Of a stretch of 64,000 nt of DNA, positions 22,035 to 30,811 are shown piece after piece. Origin of the DNA: Mycobacterium shimoidei (GTDB taxonomy: Bacteria > Actinomycetota > Actinomycetes > Mycobacteriales > Mycobacteriaceae). The first letter of the stretch is position 1. Each line of letters opens with the position of its first letter. The translations under genes were made by a program, and so were the position numbers. Where the stretch lies: assembly GCA_002101905.1 (NCBI GenBank), contig LQPU01000016.1, forward strand, positions 1 through 64,000, in the 5' to 3' direction. Below the pieces are notes generated by a model. It saw only the letters and a list, made by a program, of their open reading frames with translations. It was not told where the DNA came from and ran no database searches.

Positions 22035-25000
22035 TCAATATTCGACCTTCTGGCTGCGGCGGCGCACGACGGTCACCTCGTCGCGTTGGTTGCCGGTCGG
22101 ACCCATGTAGTTGAACGCGAACGCATGCTGACCGTAGCCGCCTGCCAAATGGCTGGGCTTGATCCGCACCCGCGTCAGCGCGTTGTGGTTGCCGCCGCGC
22201 CTGCCCGTGGTCTCACTGCGTGGGGTGTCGACAGTGCGTTCCTGGACGTGGTAGACGAATACCACACCCTCGGGCATCCGGTGGCTGACGATCGCCCGGC
22301 ACACGAAAACGCCGTTGGTGTTCACCGCTTCGACCCAATCGTTGTCGCGCACCTTGATTTTCGCGGCATCGCCGGGACTCATCCACATCGTGGGACCACC
22401 CCGAGACAACGACAGCATGTACAGGTTGTCCTGGTAGGTGGAGTGGAACGACCACTTGGAGTGCGGGGTCAAATACCGCACGGTTAGGCCGATTCCGTCC
22501 TCGGTCGCACCGAGCTCCGGCTGGCCGAACAACCGCGACATGTCCAGCGGCGGGCGGAACACCGGCAGATGCTCGCCGAGCTCCTCGACCCAGTCGTGGG
22601 CCAGATAGAAGTGCATGCGTCCGGTGAGCGTGTGGAACGGCTTGAGGTTTTCGATGTTCACCGTGAACGGCGCGTAGCGGCGACCGCCGGTTTCGCTGCC
22701 GGACCACTCGGGGCTGGTGATCACAGGTTGCGGACGCGACTGGGTGTCCGCGTAGGTGATCCGCCTTTCTTCGCTGCCCTCAGCCAGATGAGCCAGCCGC
22801 TGACCGGTGCGCTTCTCCAGCTCCCGGAAACCTTCGACGGCGAGCCGGCCGTTGGTCGTCCCGGATAGCAGCAGAATCGCGTCAGCCATCTGCTGTGCGG
22901 TGGTAATCGCCGGACGGCCTTGGCCGACGCCGGAATTCAGCACCCCGAACCTGGCGGCCAGCTGTTCGACCTCGGGGAAGGGGTGCACGGTGAAGCCCTT
23001 GGTGGTCAACCCGAATTTGTCGACCAGCGGACCGAGCGTCCGCCATTTGTCATAGGTCGCGGCGTAATCGCGTTCCACCACCGTGAGCTTGGCCATCGTC
23101 CGGCCAGGCACCGGCGTCTCACCGGTGTGCAGCCAATCGCGTTCGGTGCCGTCCGGGTAGGCCATCGCGTCCGGAGTGTCGTGCTGCAGCGCGGTGAGCA
23201 CCACATCCGTGCGCGTGCCCAGATGACGTTTCGCCATCGCGCTGAAGGCACGCGCGATGGCGCCGAATGCATCGTAATCGCTGCGGGTTTCCCACGGCGG
23301 ATCAGTCGCGGCAGAAAACGAATGCACATAGGGGTGCATGTCGGTGCTGGACAGGTCGGCCTTCTCGTACCAGGTCGCCGCCGGCAGGACCACGTCGGAC
23401 ACCAACGTCGTCGAGGTCATCCGGAAGTCGATCGACATCATCAAGTCGAGCTTGCCTTCCGGAATTTCGCGATGCGAAGCCACGTCGGTCGGCCGCACCC
23501 CGTCGGCCGGGGGCTCGGCCAGCACATCAGAGTCGGTGCCCAACAGGTGCCGCAGGAAATACTCGCCGCCTTTACCGGACGACCCGATCAGGTTGGCCCG
23601 CCACACTGTGAGCACCCGCGGCCAGTTGGCGGGGTCGTCGGGGTCGGTGACGGCGAGCTTGAGCCTGCGCTCGCCGAGTTGCTCGGCGACGTAGTCGGCG
23701 ATGTCGCGACCCGCGGCGACTGCCTCGTCGGCGACATCGAGGCTGGACCGGTCGAATTGCGGGTAGAACGGGCTCCAGCCCATCGCGACCGACGAGGCCA
23801 GTACGTCCATCGTGTGCTTGCCGGCGAAGCGGCCCCGGCCGATCGGGCTGGCCAGCTTGTCCGCCGCGTAGCCGTCGTAGCGCCACTGGTCGGTGTGGGC
23901 GTACCAGTACGAGGCGCCGGGCACCTGCCGCGGCGGCCGGGACCAGTCGGTGGCCATCGCCATCGTCGTCCACCCGGTGAGCGGACGCACTTTTTCCTGA
24001 CCGACGTAGTGCGCCCATCCGCCACCGTTGCGCCCCATCGATCCGGTCAACATCAGCAGCGCCAGCACCGCACGGTAAATGGTGTCGCCGTGGAACCATT
24101 GGCAGATTCCGCTGCCCATGATGATCATCGACCGTCCGCCGGATTCCTCAGCGCTGCGGGCGAATTCCTTGGCGACGCGGATGGCCTGGGTAGCTGACAC
24201 GCCGGTGATCGGCTCCTGCCAGGCCGGGGTGTTGGGTGAACTGGGGTCGTCGTAGCCGGTGGGCCAGTCGCCGGGCAGCCCCGGACGCGCGACTCCATAC
24301 TGGGCCAGCATCAGGTCGAAGACCGTGCACACCAAGTGCTTTCCGACTTGGCGCACCGGCACACCGCGAGCAAGGGTGGTGCCTTCACCGGTGATGGTGT
24401 CGAAGTTGGGCAGCTGGACCAGCGCGGTCCGGCGCTCGCCGGTGGTGGGCTGCGAATCGTCCACGCTGAGCGCCGGTGTCAGGGTCCCGAGGTCGAGGTT
24501 CCACTTGCCCATACCGTCTTCGCCGTAACGGAATCCCAGCGACCCGTGCGGTATCACAACTGCGCCGGTGACCTCGTCCAGCACCGCCGGCTTGAGGGCG
24601 GCGTTTTCTACCGCGTCGCCGATGTCTGCGGCGGTGAGGTTCTTGCCGGGCACCAATGTGTCGCCGCGTTCCTCCAGCTTGATCAGGAACGGCAAGTCGG
24701 TGTAGCGGCGCGCATAGTCGATGAAGAACGGAACCTGTTGCTGCACATAGTATTCCGCAAGGATCACGTGGCCCATCGCCATGGCCAGCGCGCCGTCGGT
24801 ACCTGCCGCGCACGGCATCCACTCGTCGGCGAACTTGGTGTTGTCGGCGTAATCGGGGCTGACGGTCACCACTTTGGTGCCGCGGTAGCGGGCTTCGGCC
24901 ATCCAGTGCGCGTCGGGGGTGCGGGTGATGGGAACGTTCGAGCCCCACATCATCAGATAGGCGGCGTCCCACCAGTCGCCCGACTCGGGCACGTCGGTCT

Positions 25001-25733
25001 GGTCGCCGAACACCTGCGGTGAGGCCACCGGCAAGTCGGCATACCAGTCGTAGAACGACGTCATCGGGGCGCCGATCAGCTCGAAGAACCGCGACCCGGC
25101 CGCGTACGACACCATCGACATCGCCGGAATCGGTGAGAAGCCGGCGATCCGGTCGGGCCCGTAGGTCTTGATGGTGTGCACGTGGGCAGCGGCGATCATT
25201 TCGGTGGCTTCGGCCCAGGTCACCCGGACCAAGCCGCCTTTGCCGCGGGCCCGCTGGTAGCGGCGACGACGTTCGGGGTCGGCTTGGATGTCCGCCCAGG
25301 CCAGCACCGGGTCGCCGAGCCGCGCCTTGGCCTCCCGGAACATCTCGACCAGCACACCGCGCGCGTAGGGATACCGCACCCGGGTCGGTGAATAGCTGTA
25401 CCAGGAGAACGATGCGCCGCGGGGGCAGCCGCGCGGCTCGTACTCCGGACGGTCCGGACCCACCGACGGGTAGTCGGTCTGCTGGGTTTCCCAGGTGATG
25501 ATTCCGTCTTTGACGTAGATCTTCCACGAGCACGAGCCGGTGCAGTTGACCCCGTGCGTCGAGCGCACCACCTTGTCGTGGCTCCACCGATCGCGATAGA
25601 ACACGTCAGCCTCCCGGCCGCCACGGCGGGTAACCGTGCGCAGATCGGCGGAAATCTCGCCGGGGGTGAAAAAGCGCCCACTGCGCTCCAACAACTCCTC
25701 GAGAGGACCTCCGACGTGGGGGGTGACGGTCAA
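22035..25733 (-). CDS. narG: Respiratory nitrate reductase alpha subunit NarG
   Basis: A 1232-residue molybdo-bis(MGD) catalytic subunit. The N-terminal HGVNCTGSCSWK plus the later GCPRGASFSW cysteine bind the FS0 4Fe-4S cluster, and FYDWYADLP carries the Asp ligand to molybdenum. TTG 25733 with AAAGGAGG 9 nt upstream is the start. It gives exactly the M. tuberculosis length (1232 aa), so the longer frame to 25901 is rejected. No twin-arginine leader is present, consistent with a cytoplasm-facing NarGHI that reduces nitrate to nitrite with menaquinol. First gene of narGHJI. Confidence 0.97.
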   Translation of the reverse strand: MTVTPHVGGPLEELLERSGRFFTPGEISADLRTVTRRGGREADVFYRDRWSHDKVVRSTHGVNCTGSCSWKIYVKDGIITWETQQTDYPSVGPDRPEYEPRGCPRGASFSWYSYSPTRVRYPYARGVLVEMFREAKARLGDPVLAWADIQADPERRRRYQRARGKGGLVRVTWAEATEMIAAAHVHTIKTYGPDRIAGFSPIPAMSMVSYAAGSRFFELIGAPMTSFYDWYADLPVASPQVFGDQTDVPESGDWWDAAYLMMWGSNVPITRTPDAHWMAEARYRGTKVVTVSPDYADNTKFADEWMPCAAGTDGALAMAMGHVILAEYYVQQQVPFFIDYARRYTDLPFLIKLEERGDTLVPGKNLTAADIGDAVENAALKPAVLDEVTGAVVIPHGSLGFRYGEDGMGKWNLDLGTLTPALSVDDSQPTTGERRTALVQLPNFDTITGEGTTLARGVPVRQVGKHLVCTVFDLMLAQYGVARPGLPGDWPTGYDDPSSPNTPAWQEPITGVSATQAIRVAKEFARSAEESGGRSMIIMGSGICQWFHGDTIYRAVLALLMLTGSMGRNGGGWAHYVGQEKVRPLTGWTTMAMATDWSRPPRQVPGASYWYAHTDQWRYDGYAADKLASPIGRGRFAGKHTMDVLASSVAMGWSPFYPQFDRSSLDVADEAVAAGRDIADYVAEQLGERRLKLAVTDPDDPANWPRVLTVWRANLIGSSGKGGEYFLRHLLGTDSDVLAEPPADGVRPTDVASHREIPEGKLDLMMSIDFRMTSTTLVSDVVLPAATWYEKADLSSTDMHPYVHSFSAATDPPWETRSDYDAFGAIARAFSAMAKRHLGTRTDVVLTALQHDTPDAMAYPDGTERDWLHTGETPVPGRTMAKLTVVERDYAATYDKWRTLGPLVDKFGLTTKGFTVHPFPEVEQLAARFGVLNSGVGQGRPAITTAQQMADAILLLSGTTNGRLAVEGFRELEKRTGQRLAHLAEGSEERRITYADTQSRPQPVITSPEWSGSETGGRRYAPFTVNIENLKPFHTLTGRMHFYLAHDWVEELGEHLPVFRPPLDMSRLFGQPELGATEDGIGLTVRYLTPHSKWSFHSTYQDNLYMLSLSRGGPTMWMSPGDAAKIKVRDNDWVEAVNTNGVFVCRAIVSHRMPEGVVFVYHVQERTVDTPRSETTGRRGGNHNALTRVRIKPSHLAGGYGQHAFAFNYMGPTGNQRDEVTVVRRRSQKVEY

Positions 25734-26279
25734 GGCGAAGACCTCCTTTGTAAGTGCGGCGCGCCTCGTTGCTGTGGCGGGGCCGAGAGCCCCGCTGTCG
25801 TGGATCCGGGAGTGGTCAGCGACTCGACGGCGAACTCGCTGACCCGTCTGACCAGATTCGGCGTGGCCATCGCCATCGGCGGCCCCCGCGCTGGTCGGCA
25901 ATCGGTCCCAGCATAGGTGTTGGTAACTCGGCCAACCAGACAGCGGCGTGACAGGGTGTTGACAGCAACCCCGAAACCCCCTCCTCGGCGTCCGTTGCCA
26001 TTTGCCGAGGTGGCCGCATCCACGCGTTACAGGAAACCATCTGGGCTGCTACGAACATGACAACTAGAGGTTAATATTTCGTGCCGATTTGTATTAACAG
26101 AATGAGCCGCATTAGCTTCGACAATTCTGTAACTTTTCTGCAAATTCGCTGTGAATTCCGGCATTTCCATGCGCAGGACCGCCGCTCTTCGTAGTGGCAT
26201 AGTGCCCGTCCCGAGCTTGCAGCCATGCGGGGTGAGTTGTCATCACCCCAACCAGCTATTCACCCGAATGACTGGCGCG
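25734..26279. promoter_or_regulatory. 546-bp narG upstream region with hairpins and AT-rich inverted repeats
   Basis: No convincing gene is present. Near narG lie two perfect hairpins: GCGGGGC/GCCCCGC at 25777-25795 (5-nt loop) and GTCAGCGA/TCGCTGAC at 25815-25843. Further upstream, 26060-26160 is strikingly AT-rich for this genome. It holds the dyads GTTAATA/TATTAAC (26070-26076 and 26092-26098) and ACAGAAT/ATTCTGT (26097-26103 and 26124-26130), which look like regulator or promoter sites. The region must contain the narG promoter, since mutT2 lies on the same strand just upstream. The exact transcription start is unknown. Confidence 0.5.
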
Positions 26280-26663
26280 TCACAGGGCGAGCGCCAGGTC
26301 GGCGAGCCAAGCGCGGTCGGAGGGCACCCAGTCGACGTCGTGCAGCTGCGCCGCGGTCACCCAGCGCAGTGCACGGTGATCATGCGGGCGGGGTTCACCG
26401 CGCACCAAGCGCACGCGATATGCCCGCAGCGTCGTCGTCGCATCGAGGGCGACGTCCTCACCCAGACGTTCCCCGACTTCGACGTCGACACCCAATTCCT
26501 CGGCGAGCTCGCGCACCAGCGCGGCGGGTTCGGATTCACCTGGCATCACCTTGCCGCCCGGCAGCTCCCAGCGGCCCGCCAACTCCGGTGGCCGGCGACG
26601 CTGGGCCACCAACAGCGACGACTTTGCGATGAGGGCCCCGGCGACGACGATCTGGTTCGGCAC
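26280..26663 (-). CDS. mutT2: Nudix hydrolase MutT2
   Basis: A 127-residue Nudix protein. The box runs from [15 protein letters not shown] into RELAEELGV (about 35-58), with the catalytic Glu pair in REx2EE. MutT2 sanitises oxidised or modified nucleotides such as 8-oxo-dGTP and 5-methyl-dCTP in M. tuberculosis. Its placement next to the pterin dehydratase and pimE matches Rv1160. The N-terminal [11 protein letters not shown] and [12 protein letters not shown] are typical. It is transcribed towards narG, divergent from the dehydratase gene. Confidence 0.9.
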   Translation of the reverse strand: MPNQIVVAGALIAKSSLLVAQRRRPPELAGRWELPGGKVMPGESEPAALVRELAEELGVDVEVGERLGEDVALDATTTLRAYRVRLVRGEPRPHDHRALRWVTAAQLHDVDWVPSDRAWLADLALAL

Positions 26664-26687
26664 GCCGAGACGCTATACCGTCGGACT

Positions 26688-26972
26688 ATGGCTGTGTTAA
26701 CGGATGAACAAGTAGACGCCGCACTGCCCGAACTCGCCGGTTGGGAGCGTGCCGGCGGCGCACTGCGACGTTCGATCAAGTTCCCGTCGTTTATGGCCGG
26801 GATCGACGCCGTGCGCCGGGTGGCCGAACACGCCGAAGCCAAGGACCATCATCCGGACATCGATATTCGTTGGCGGACAGTGACTTTCGCTTTGGTAACA
26901 CATTCCGAAGGTGGTATCACGAAAAACGACATCGACATGGCGCGCGACATCAACGGGATTGTCGGCGAGTAA
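26688..26972 (+). CDS. Pterin-4a-carbinolamine dehydratase family protein (Rv1159A type)
   Basis: A 94-residue PCD/DCoH protein from ATG 26688. The signature [13 protein letters not shown] (about 50-62) with the two catalytic histidines, and the late [15 protein letters not shown] motif, are clear. It recycles or dehydrates 4a-hydroxy-tetrahydropterins. Bacterial homologues also influence molybdopterin and other pterin routes, which is notable beside the molybdoenzyme operon, although that link is speculative. It is divergent from mutT2. Its 3' end overlaps the pimE end by 23 nt in convergent orientation. Confidence 0.9.
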   Translation: MAVLTDEQVDAALPELAGWERAGGALRRSIKFPSFMAGIDAVRRVAEHAEAKDHHPDIDIRWRTVTFALVTHSEGGITKNDIDMARDINGIVGE

Positions 26973-28296
26973 TCGCGCGCGCTCGAGGCGCTGCGATCCA
27001 GGCCAACGTCGCCAGTGCGGCCACCAGGTACGCCAGCCCGCCCCAGGCCAGATACCACGCTCGCCCGCCCTGCCAGATGGTCGGTTGCGCGAAGCTGAGT
27101 AGCCACGGCACGCCGACGATGACCAGCGCGAGCCAGCCCCAGCCGAGGATTCGCGCGCCGCGCCGCGCCGACAGCGGCCCGTGGATCAACCAGATCATCA
27201 GCGGCACCAGCCACACCCAGTGATGGGTCCAGGAAATCGGCGACAGCAAAAGTCCGAACAGCTCGACAACCAGCAGTCGGCCGAGCCGGTCGTCGTCGGT
27301 CAATGCACGCCAGGCCGCGACGGCGAGCACGGCGGTCACGGCGATACCGGCCAGCACCACCGGGCCATAACCGGTGTCGTGGCCGAAGATTCGACACATA
27401 CCGCCGCGCCAAGACTGGTTGAAGGCCGTGCACATCGGTCCGACCCGATCCGGGTCGCGGATCAAATCGGTGAAGTAATAACGGGTTTCGTCGGCGACGA
27501 TCAGCCATGACACCGCGACCGTCGCGAAAAAGACGACCGCCGAGAATGCGGCCGCGCCCCAGCGCCGGACAGCGACGAAATACAGGCCGGTGATCGCGGG
27601 CGTGAGCTTCACCCCGGCGGCCACGCCGACCAGCAGCCCCGACAGCCACCAGCGCATCGTGAAAACGGCGTAGAGCCCGGCCAACACGAGCAGCACGTTG
27701 ACCTGTCCGTAGTCGAAGGTGCTGCGCAGCGGCTCGATCCAGATCGCAATCGCGGTCCACAGCATCGCAACACGGTGGCCTGCGCCGGCCGCCACCCCGA
27801 GCAGCCGTTGGCTGACGCGGACCACGCCGTAAAGGGCGACGATGGTGCCGATCTGCCAGCAGAACGCGACGACGGCAAAAGGCAACAGGTGCAGCGGATA
27901 GAACACGATGGCCGCGAACGGCGGGTAGGTGAACGGCAGCGGGAAGTCCGGCGTCTGGTCGCCATAGACGTAGCTGTACAGGGTGCCGGGATGATCCAGG
28001 GCCGCCGCGCCACCGATGTAGACGTGCAGGTCGACGAAGTTAGCGCCGTTGGGGATCAGGTAAGTCCATGCCAGCCGCGCGGCGACGCTCAACGACAGCA
28101 GCACCGGCGCGGCGGTGGTCAGTGATAGCGCCCGCCGCCGGCCGGTAGTTGCCGCCGGAGCGGCCGAGGTCGTGTCTATTTGGCCGACTTTAGTGGCGTC
28201 CGGGCCGGCGGGCAGCCGGCGGGAGAACCGTTGGGTCACCGCGGCCATTCGGCTGCGTAACGATCGAATAAATGCCACACGTGTCACTTGAGTCAC
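26950..28296 (-). CDS. pimE: PIM mannosyltransferase PimE
   Basis: A 448-residue polytopic GT-C (GT87) enzyme with about 11 helices that adds the alpha-1,2-mannose to AcPIM4, using polyprenyl-phosphate mannose, to make polar PIM5/6. The acidic catalytic residue lies in the first periplasmic loop, in [34 protein letters not shown] and GYGPVVLA are other family landmarks. The GTG at 28296 has no Shine-Dalgarno. ATG 28248 would give 432 residues, very close to M. tuberculosis PimE (431), and is a serious alternative. Two internal GTGs also occur. It works with LpqW, which is encoded in the same window. Confidence 0.93.
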   Translation of the reverse strand: MTQVTRVAFIRSLRSRMAAVTQRFSRRLPAGPDATKVGQIDTTSAAPAATTGRRRALSLTTAAPVLLSLSVAARLAWTYLIPNGANFVDLHVYIGGAAALDHPGTLYSYVYGDQTPDFPLPFTYPPFAAIVFYPLHLLPFAVVAFCWQIGTIVALYGVVRVSQRLLGVAAGAGHRVAMLWTAIAIWIEPLRSTFDYGQVNVLLVLAGLYAVFTMRWWLSGLLVGVAAGVKLTPAITGLYFVAVRRWGAAAFSAVVFFATVAVSWLIVADETRYYFTDLIRDPDRVGPMCTAFNQSWRGGMCRIFGHDTGYGPVVLAGIAVTAVLAVAAWRALTDDDRLGRLLVVELFGLLLSPISWTHHWVWLVPLMIWLIHGPLSARRGARILGWGWLALVIVGVPWLLSFAQPTIWQGGRAWYLAWGGLAYLVAALATLAWIAAPRARAITRRQSR

Positions 28297-28355
28297 TCTG
28301 ACATCACGCGAACTATCGGGCGCGGGTCCTAACCACCGATCACCACGGGAGAGTC

Positions 28356-28940
28356 ATGCCATCCATCTGGACTTTGTTACGTGCCACTGCCATCCTCGGC
28401 GGGTCGGCTGCCGCACTGCTCGCAGGCGGCATCGCCCACGCCGACCCGGCGCCCACGGTTCCGGTTCCCGACATTGCGGGGCAAGTCGCCGGCACAGCGG
28501 CCAATGCGCCGCAGATGCTGCAGGGCCTGGCCACGGCGCTGGGCGCGACGCCGCCGTCGCCACCGTTGGCCAGCGCCGGTATTCAGGTGCCCCAGCCCGC
28601 GACGACGGCATTACCCGGCACGACCTCGCTGCTTCCCAGCGCGACAACGCCGGGGATGACCCCCGTCGTACCGGGCGCAACGTCGGCTGTGCCGGGGCTC
28701 CCGCCGACCACCGCGATGACGACGCCGGCGGGCGGACCGTCGCAGTTGTTGCCGCAGGCGCAGGTCAGCCTGCCGCAGCTGCCGTTCTCTCCGGTGCCAC
28801 TGCCCCAACAACTCTCGCTGCCCGGCGACCTGATGGCGCTGGCCAACGGCGGGGTGCCGGTCACGCGCAGCGTGCCGACCATAACGCCGGCGGCGTCCGG
28901 CAGCAGCCCGCTGCTGTTCCCGCTTTCCGCACTGCCCTGA
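28356..28940 (+). CDS. Secreted Pro/Ala-rich protein (Rv1158c type)
   Basis: A 194-residue exported protein. The signal peptide MPSIWTLLRATAILGGSAAA... ends at AHADPAP (about residue 29-31), and the mature part is rich in Pro, Ala, Thr and Gly, with no cysteine and low complexity. This fits Rv1158c, the Ala/Pro-rich conserved secreted protein at this locus. The second half carries LPQLPFSPVPLPQQLSLPGDL. No enzyme motif is seen. It is probably envelope-associated or structural. The gene is followed closely by a similar secreted protein gene, suggesting a related pair. Confidence 0.82.
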   Translation: MPSIWTLLRATAILGGSAAALLAGGIAHADPAPTVPVPDIAGQVAGTAANAPQMLQGLATALGATPPSPPLASAGIQVPQPATTALPGTTSLLPSATTPGMTPVVPGATSAVPGLPPTTAMTTPAGGPSQLLPQAQVSLPQLPFSPVPLPQQLSLPGDLMALANGGVPVTRSVPTITPAASGSSPLLFPLSALP

Positions 28941-29006
28941 CACCCGCGGTTGGCCGGCCAATCATGCGTTGGCCGGCCAACTCATTACCGAGGATCGGGA
29001 GAAACC

Positions 29007-29891
29007 GTGAAACGCACCTGGAAACTGGCTAGTGGCATTGGCGCCGCGGCCGTCGTGTCGACCACCGCATTTGTGCTGTGCCCCAACGCCGTTGCCGACC
29101 CGACCCCTCCCCAGCCGTTACCCGCCCAGCAACTGCCGGGCCTGCCGGCGCTCACGCAGCTGAGCCCCATCATTCAGCAGGCGGCCGCCGACCCGCAGCA
29201 GGCCCAGCAGTTGCTGATGGCCGCCGCGGCGGCGTTCACGCACAGCCCGGCAGCGCCGGATGCATCGAAAAACGTTGCCGCGTCGGTCAACCAGCTGATG
29301 CAAGAGCCCACGGCGCACATCCCACCGGTCGGCGTCGAGCCGGGTGCTCAGGCCCATCTGCCGACGGGCATTGACCCCGCACATGCTGCCGGCCCGTCGC
29401 CGGAACCCGCTGCCGGCCCGAACGTCACACCGGTTGCGGCCCCGGTGCCGCCCCCGCCCGCGCCGGCCGCGTTCAGCCCGGACTCCCCGCCCACCCAGGA
29501 CTTCATGTACCCGTCGATCGGCACCGGCTGCGCGGCCGACGGCGGTAACGTCATCGCCACCGCGCTTTCGGTGGCGGGCCCGGCCAAGATCCCGGCACCC
29601 GGCCCCCAATCCGGTCAGACCGCCTACGTGTTCACCGCCGTCGGCACACCCGGGCCGGCGGAGGAGCAGAAGCTTCCGCTGAACGTCACCTGGGTGAACC
29701 TGACCACCGGCAAGTCGGGCAGCGCCACGCTCAAGCCGCAACCTGACATCAACCCGGACGGGCCCACCACGTTGACCGCGATCGCCGACACCGGTTCGGG
29801 CAGCATCCTGTCGACGATCTTCGGCCAGGTGACCACCAAAGAAAAGCAGTGCCAGTTCATGCCCACCATCGGGTCGACGGTGGTGCCCTAA
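29007..29891 (+). CDS. Secreted Pro/Ala-rich protein with C-terminal beta domain (Rv1157c type)
   Basis: A 294-residue exported protein from GTG 29007, preceded by GGATCGGGAGA. The signal peptide (VKRTWKLASGIGAAAVV...) is cut near NAVADPTPP. A Pro/Gln/Ala-rich segment (to about residue 160) leads into a cysteine-containing globular domain (FMYPSIGTGCAADGGNVIA to QCQFMPTIGSTVV), likely with one disulfide. The domain matches Rv1157c. Its function is unknown, and the domain could be cell-wall binding. It is the second gene of the tandem secreted pair. Confidence 0.85.
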   Translation: MKRTWKLASGIGAAAVVSTTAFVLCPNAVADPTPPQPLPAQQLPGLPALTQLSPIIQQAAADPQQAQQLLMAAAAAFTHSPAAPDASKNVAASVNQLMQEPTAHIPPVGVEPGAQAHLPTGIDPAHAAGPSPEPAAGPNVTPVAAPVPPPPAPAAFSPDSPPTQDFMYPSIGTGCAADGGNVIATALSVAGPAKIPAPGPQSGQTAYVFTAVGTPGPAEEQKLPLNVTWVNLTTGKSGSATLKPQPDINPDGPTTLTAIADTGSGSILSTIFGQVTTKEKQCQFMPTIGSTVVP

Positions 29892-29906
29892 CGGTCCTTA
29901 TCTAGC

Positions 29907-29966
29907 GCGAGCGGGCGCCGTTGTACGCCGCGCGCGGCGTGTCTGTGTACAGACACGCCCGCTCGC
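29907..29966. repeat. Dispersed hairpin repeat, copy 1 (GCGAGCGGGCG arms)
   Basis: The arms GCGAGCGGGCG (29907-29917) and CGCCCGCTCGC (29956-29966) are perfectly complementary over 11 bp. An inner hairpin GTGTCTG/CAGACAC with a TGTA loop lies between them. The element sits just after the Rv1157c-like stop and before a convergent gene end, so it may also act as a terminator. A second copy of the same outer arms occurs at 42317-42378. Confidence 0.65.
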
Positions 29967-29982
29967 TCAGAAAGCTCAGCCG

Positions 29983-30129
29983 CTAATAGGCCATGAACAG
30001 GATCGCGTCCCGGTCGTACTCCAGGCCGGGATGAACGCTGGCAAGGTGGGCCTGGGTCAGTTCGACCAGCTCGTCTTCGTCCTTGCCGACGATGGCCTCA
30101 CCGCATGGACACGTCAGGTGTGTCTTCAC
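29983..30129 (-). CDS. Small 48-aa zinc-ribbon-like protein
   Basis: A 48-residue protein starting at GTG 30129, which overlaps the stop of the upstream HhH-GPD gene (GTGA). It reads MKTHLTCPCGEAIVGKDEDEL and ends near AILFMAY, with a Cys-Pro-Cys-Gly motif and a His further on (AHLASVHPG). This is typical of DUF1059-like small proteins with a metal-binding CxC...H pattern. It is probably co-translated with the Rv1156-like gene. Its function is unknown. Confidence 0.75.
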   Translation of the reverse strand: MKTHLTCPCGEAIVGKDEDELVELTQAHLASVHPGLEYDRDAILFMAY

Positions 30130-30713
30130 GTTGCCGCCTTTCCCTTCGACTTCTGGGCCGCTTTCAGCTGTTTCTTGTGTGATCGCACCTGCTCGAGCGA
30201 ACGGGTGTCGACGATATCGGCAACCGACATGTGGGTGCCGGCCTTGCCATAGTCGCCCGCCGCCGCCCGCCACCCGGTCGGGGTGACGCCGTATTGCTTG
30301 CCGAGCAGCGCAAGGAAGATGCGTGCCTTCTGCTCACCGAAACCGGGCAGCTCCTTGAGCCGGCACAGCACCTCGGCTCCGTCCGGGTCACCGGCGGTCC
30401 ACAGTGCCGCCGCGTCGCCGTCGTAGCGGTCCACGATGATTCGCGCCAGGGCCTGGATGCGCTTGGCCATCGCGCCCGGAAAGCGATGCACCGCAGGCCT
30501 TTCCGAGCACAGTGCGGCGAACTTGTCCGGGTCGTAGTCGGCGATTTCGGCGGCGTCGAGGCCGCCCATCCGGTCGGCGATTTTCTTCGGACCCGCGAAC
30601 GCGGTCTCCATCGGCACCTGCTGGTCGAGCAGCATCCCGACTATCAGCGCGAAAGGATCGGAGTCCAGCAGAGCGTCGGCCGCCGGATCGCCGGCAAGCT
30701 GTAGGTTCGGCAC
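30126..30713 (-). CDS. HhH-GPD family DNA base-excision-like protein (Rv1156 type)
   Basis: A 195-residue protein with the helix-hairpin-helix segment LKELPGFGEQKARIFLALL (about 120-138), as in HhH-GPD glycosylases. It lacks the Cys cluster of Nth/MutY. The N-terminal half (LIVGMLLDQQVPMETAFAGP) matches the uncharacterised Rv1156 family (same length, 195). The usual catalytic Asp of the GPD motif is not obvious, so glycosylase activity is uncertain. The C-terminus is Lys-rich (KKQLKAAQKSKGK). It forms a two-gene unit with the small CxC protein. Confidence 0.82.
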   Translation of the reverse strand: MPNLQLAGDPAADALLDSDPFALIVGMLLDQQVPMETAFAGPKKIADRMGGLDAAEIADYDPDKFAALCSERPAVHRFPGAMAKRIQALARIIVDRYDGDAAALWTAGDPDGAEVLCRLKELPGFGEQKARIFLALLGKQYGVTPTGWRAAAGDYGKAGTHMSVADIVDTRSLEQVRSHKKQLKAAQKSKGKAAT

Positions 30714-30811
30714 CCGGCCAGTTTAGGACTGCGCGCTGGCTCGTTGCCGCCGAGCTTAGATAGGGGTAAATACCTAGACTCCCCGCACCCTTCCGCGGTT
30801 AGGTTTGCGGC

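Noticed and set aside
24385..25587. 400-residue minus-strand frame inside narG
   Set aside because: It is a shifted frame of narG with Arg-rich composition; narG itself has full catalytic motifs and no frameshift.
30758..30782. Imperfect dyad TAGGGGTAAATACCTA before the membrane acyltransferase
   Set aside because: The arms match only with bulges, so it is too weak to call an operator.
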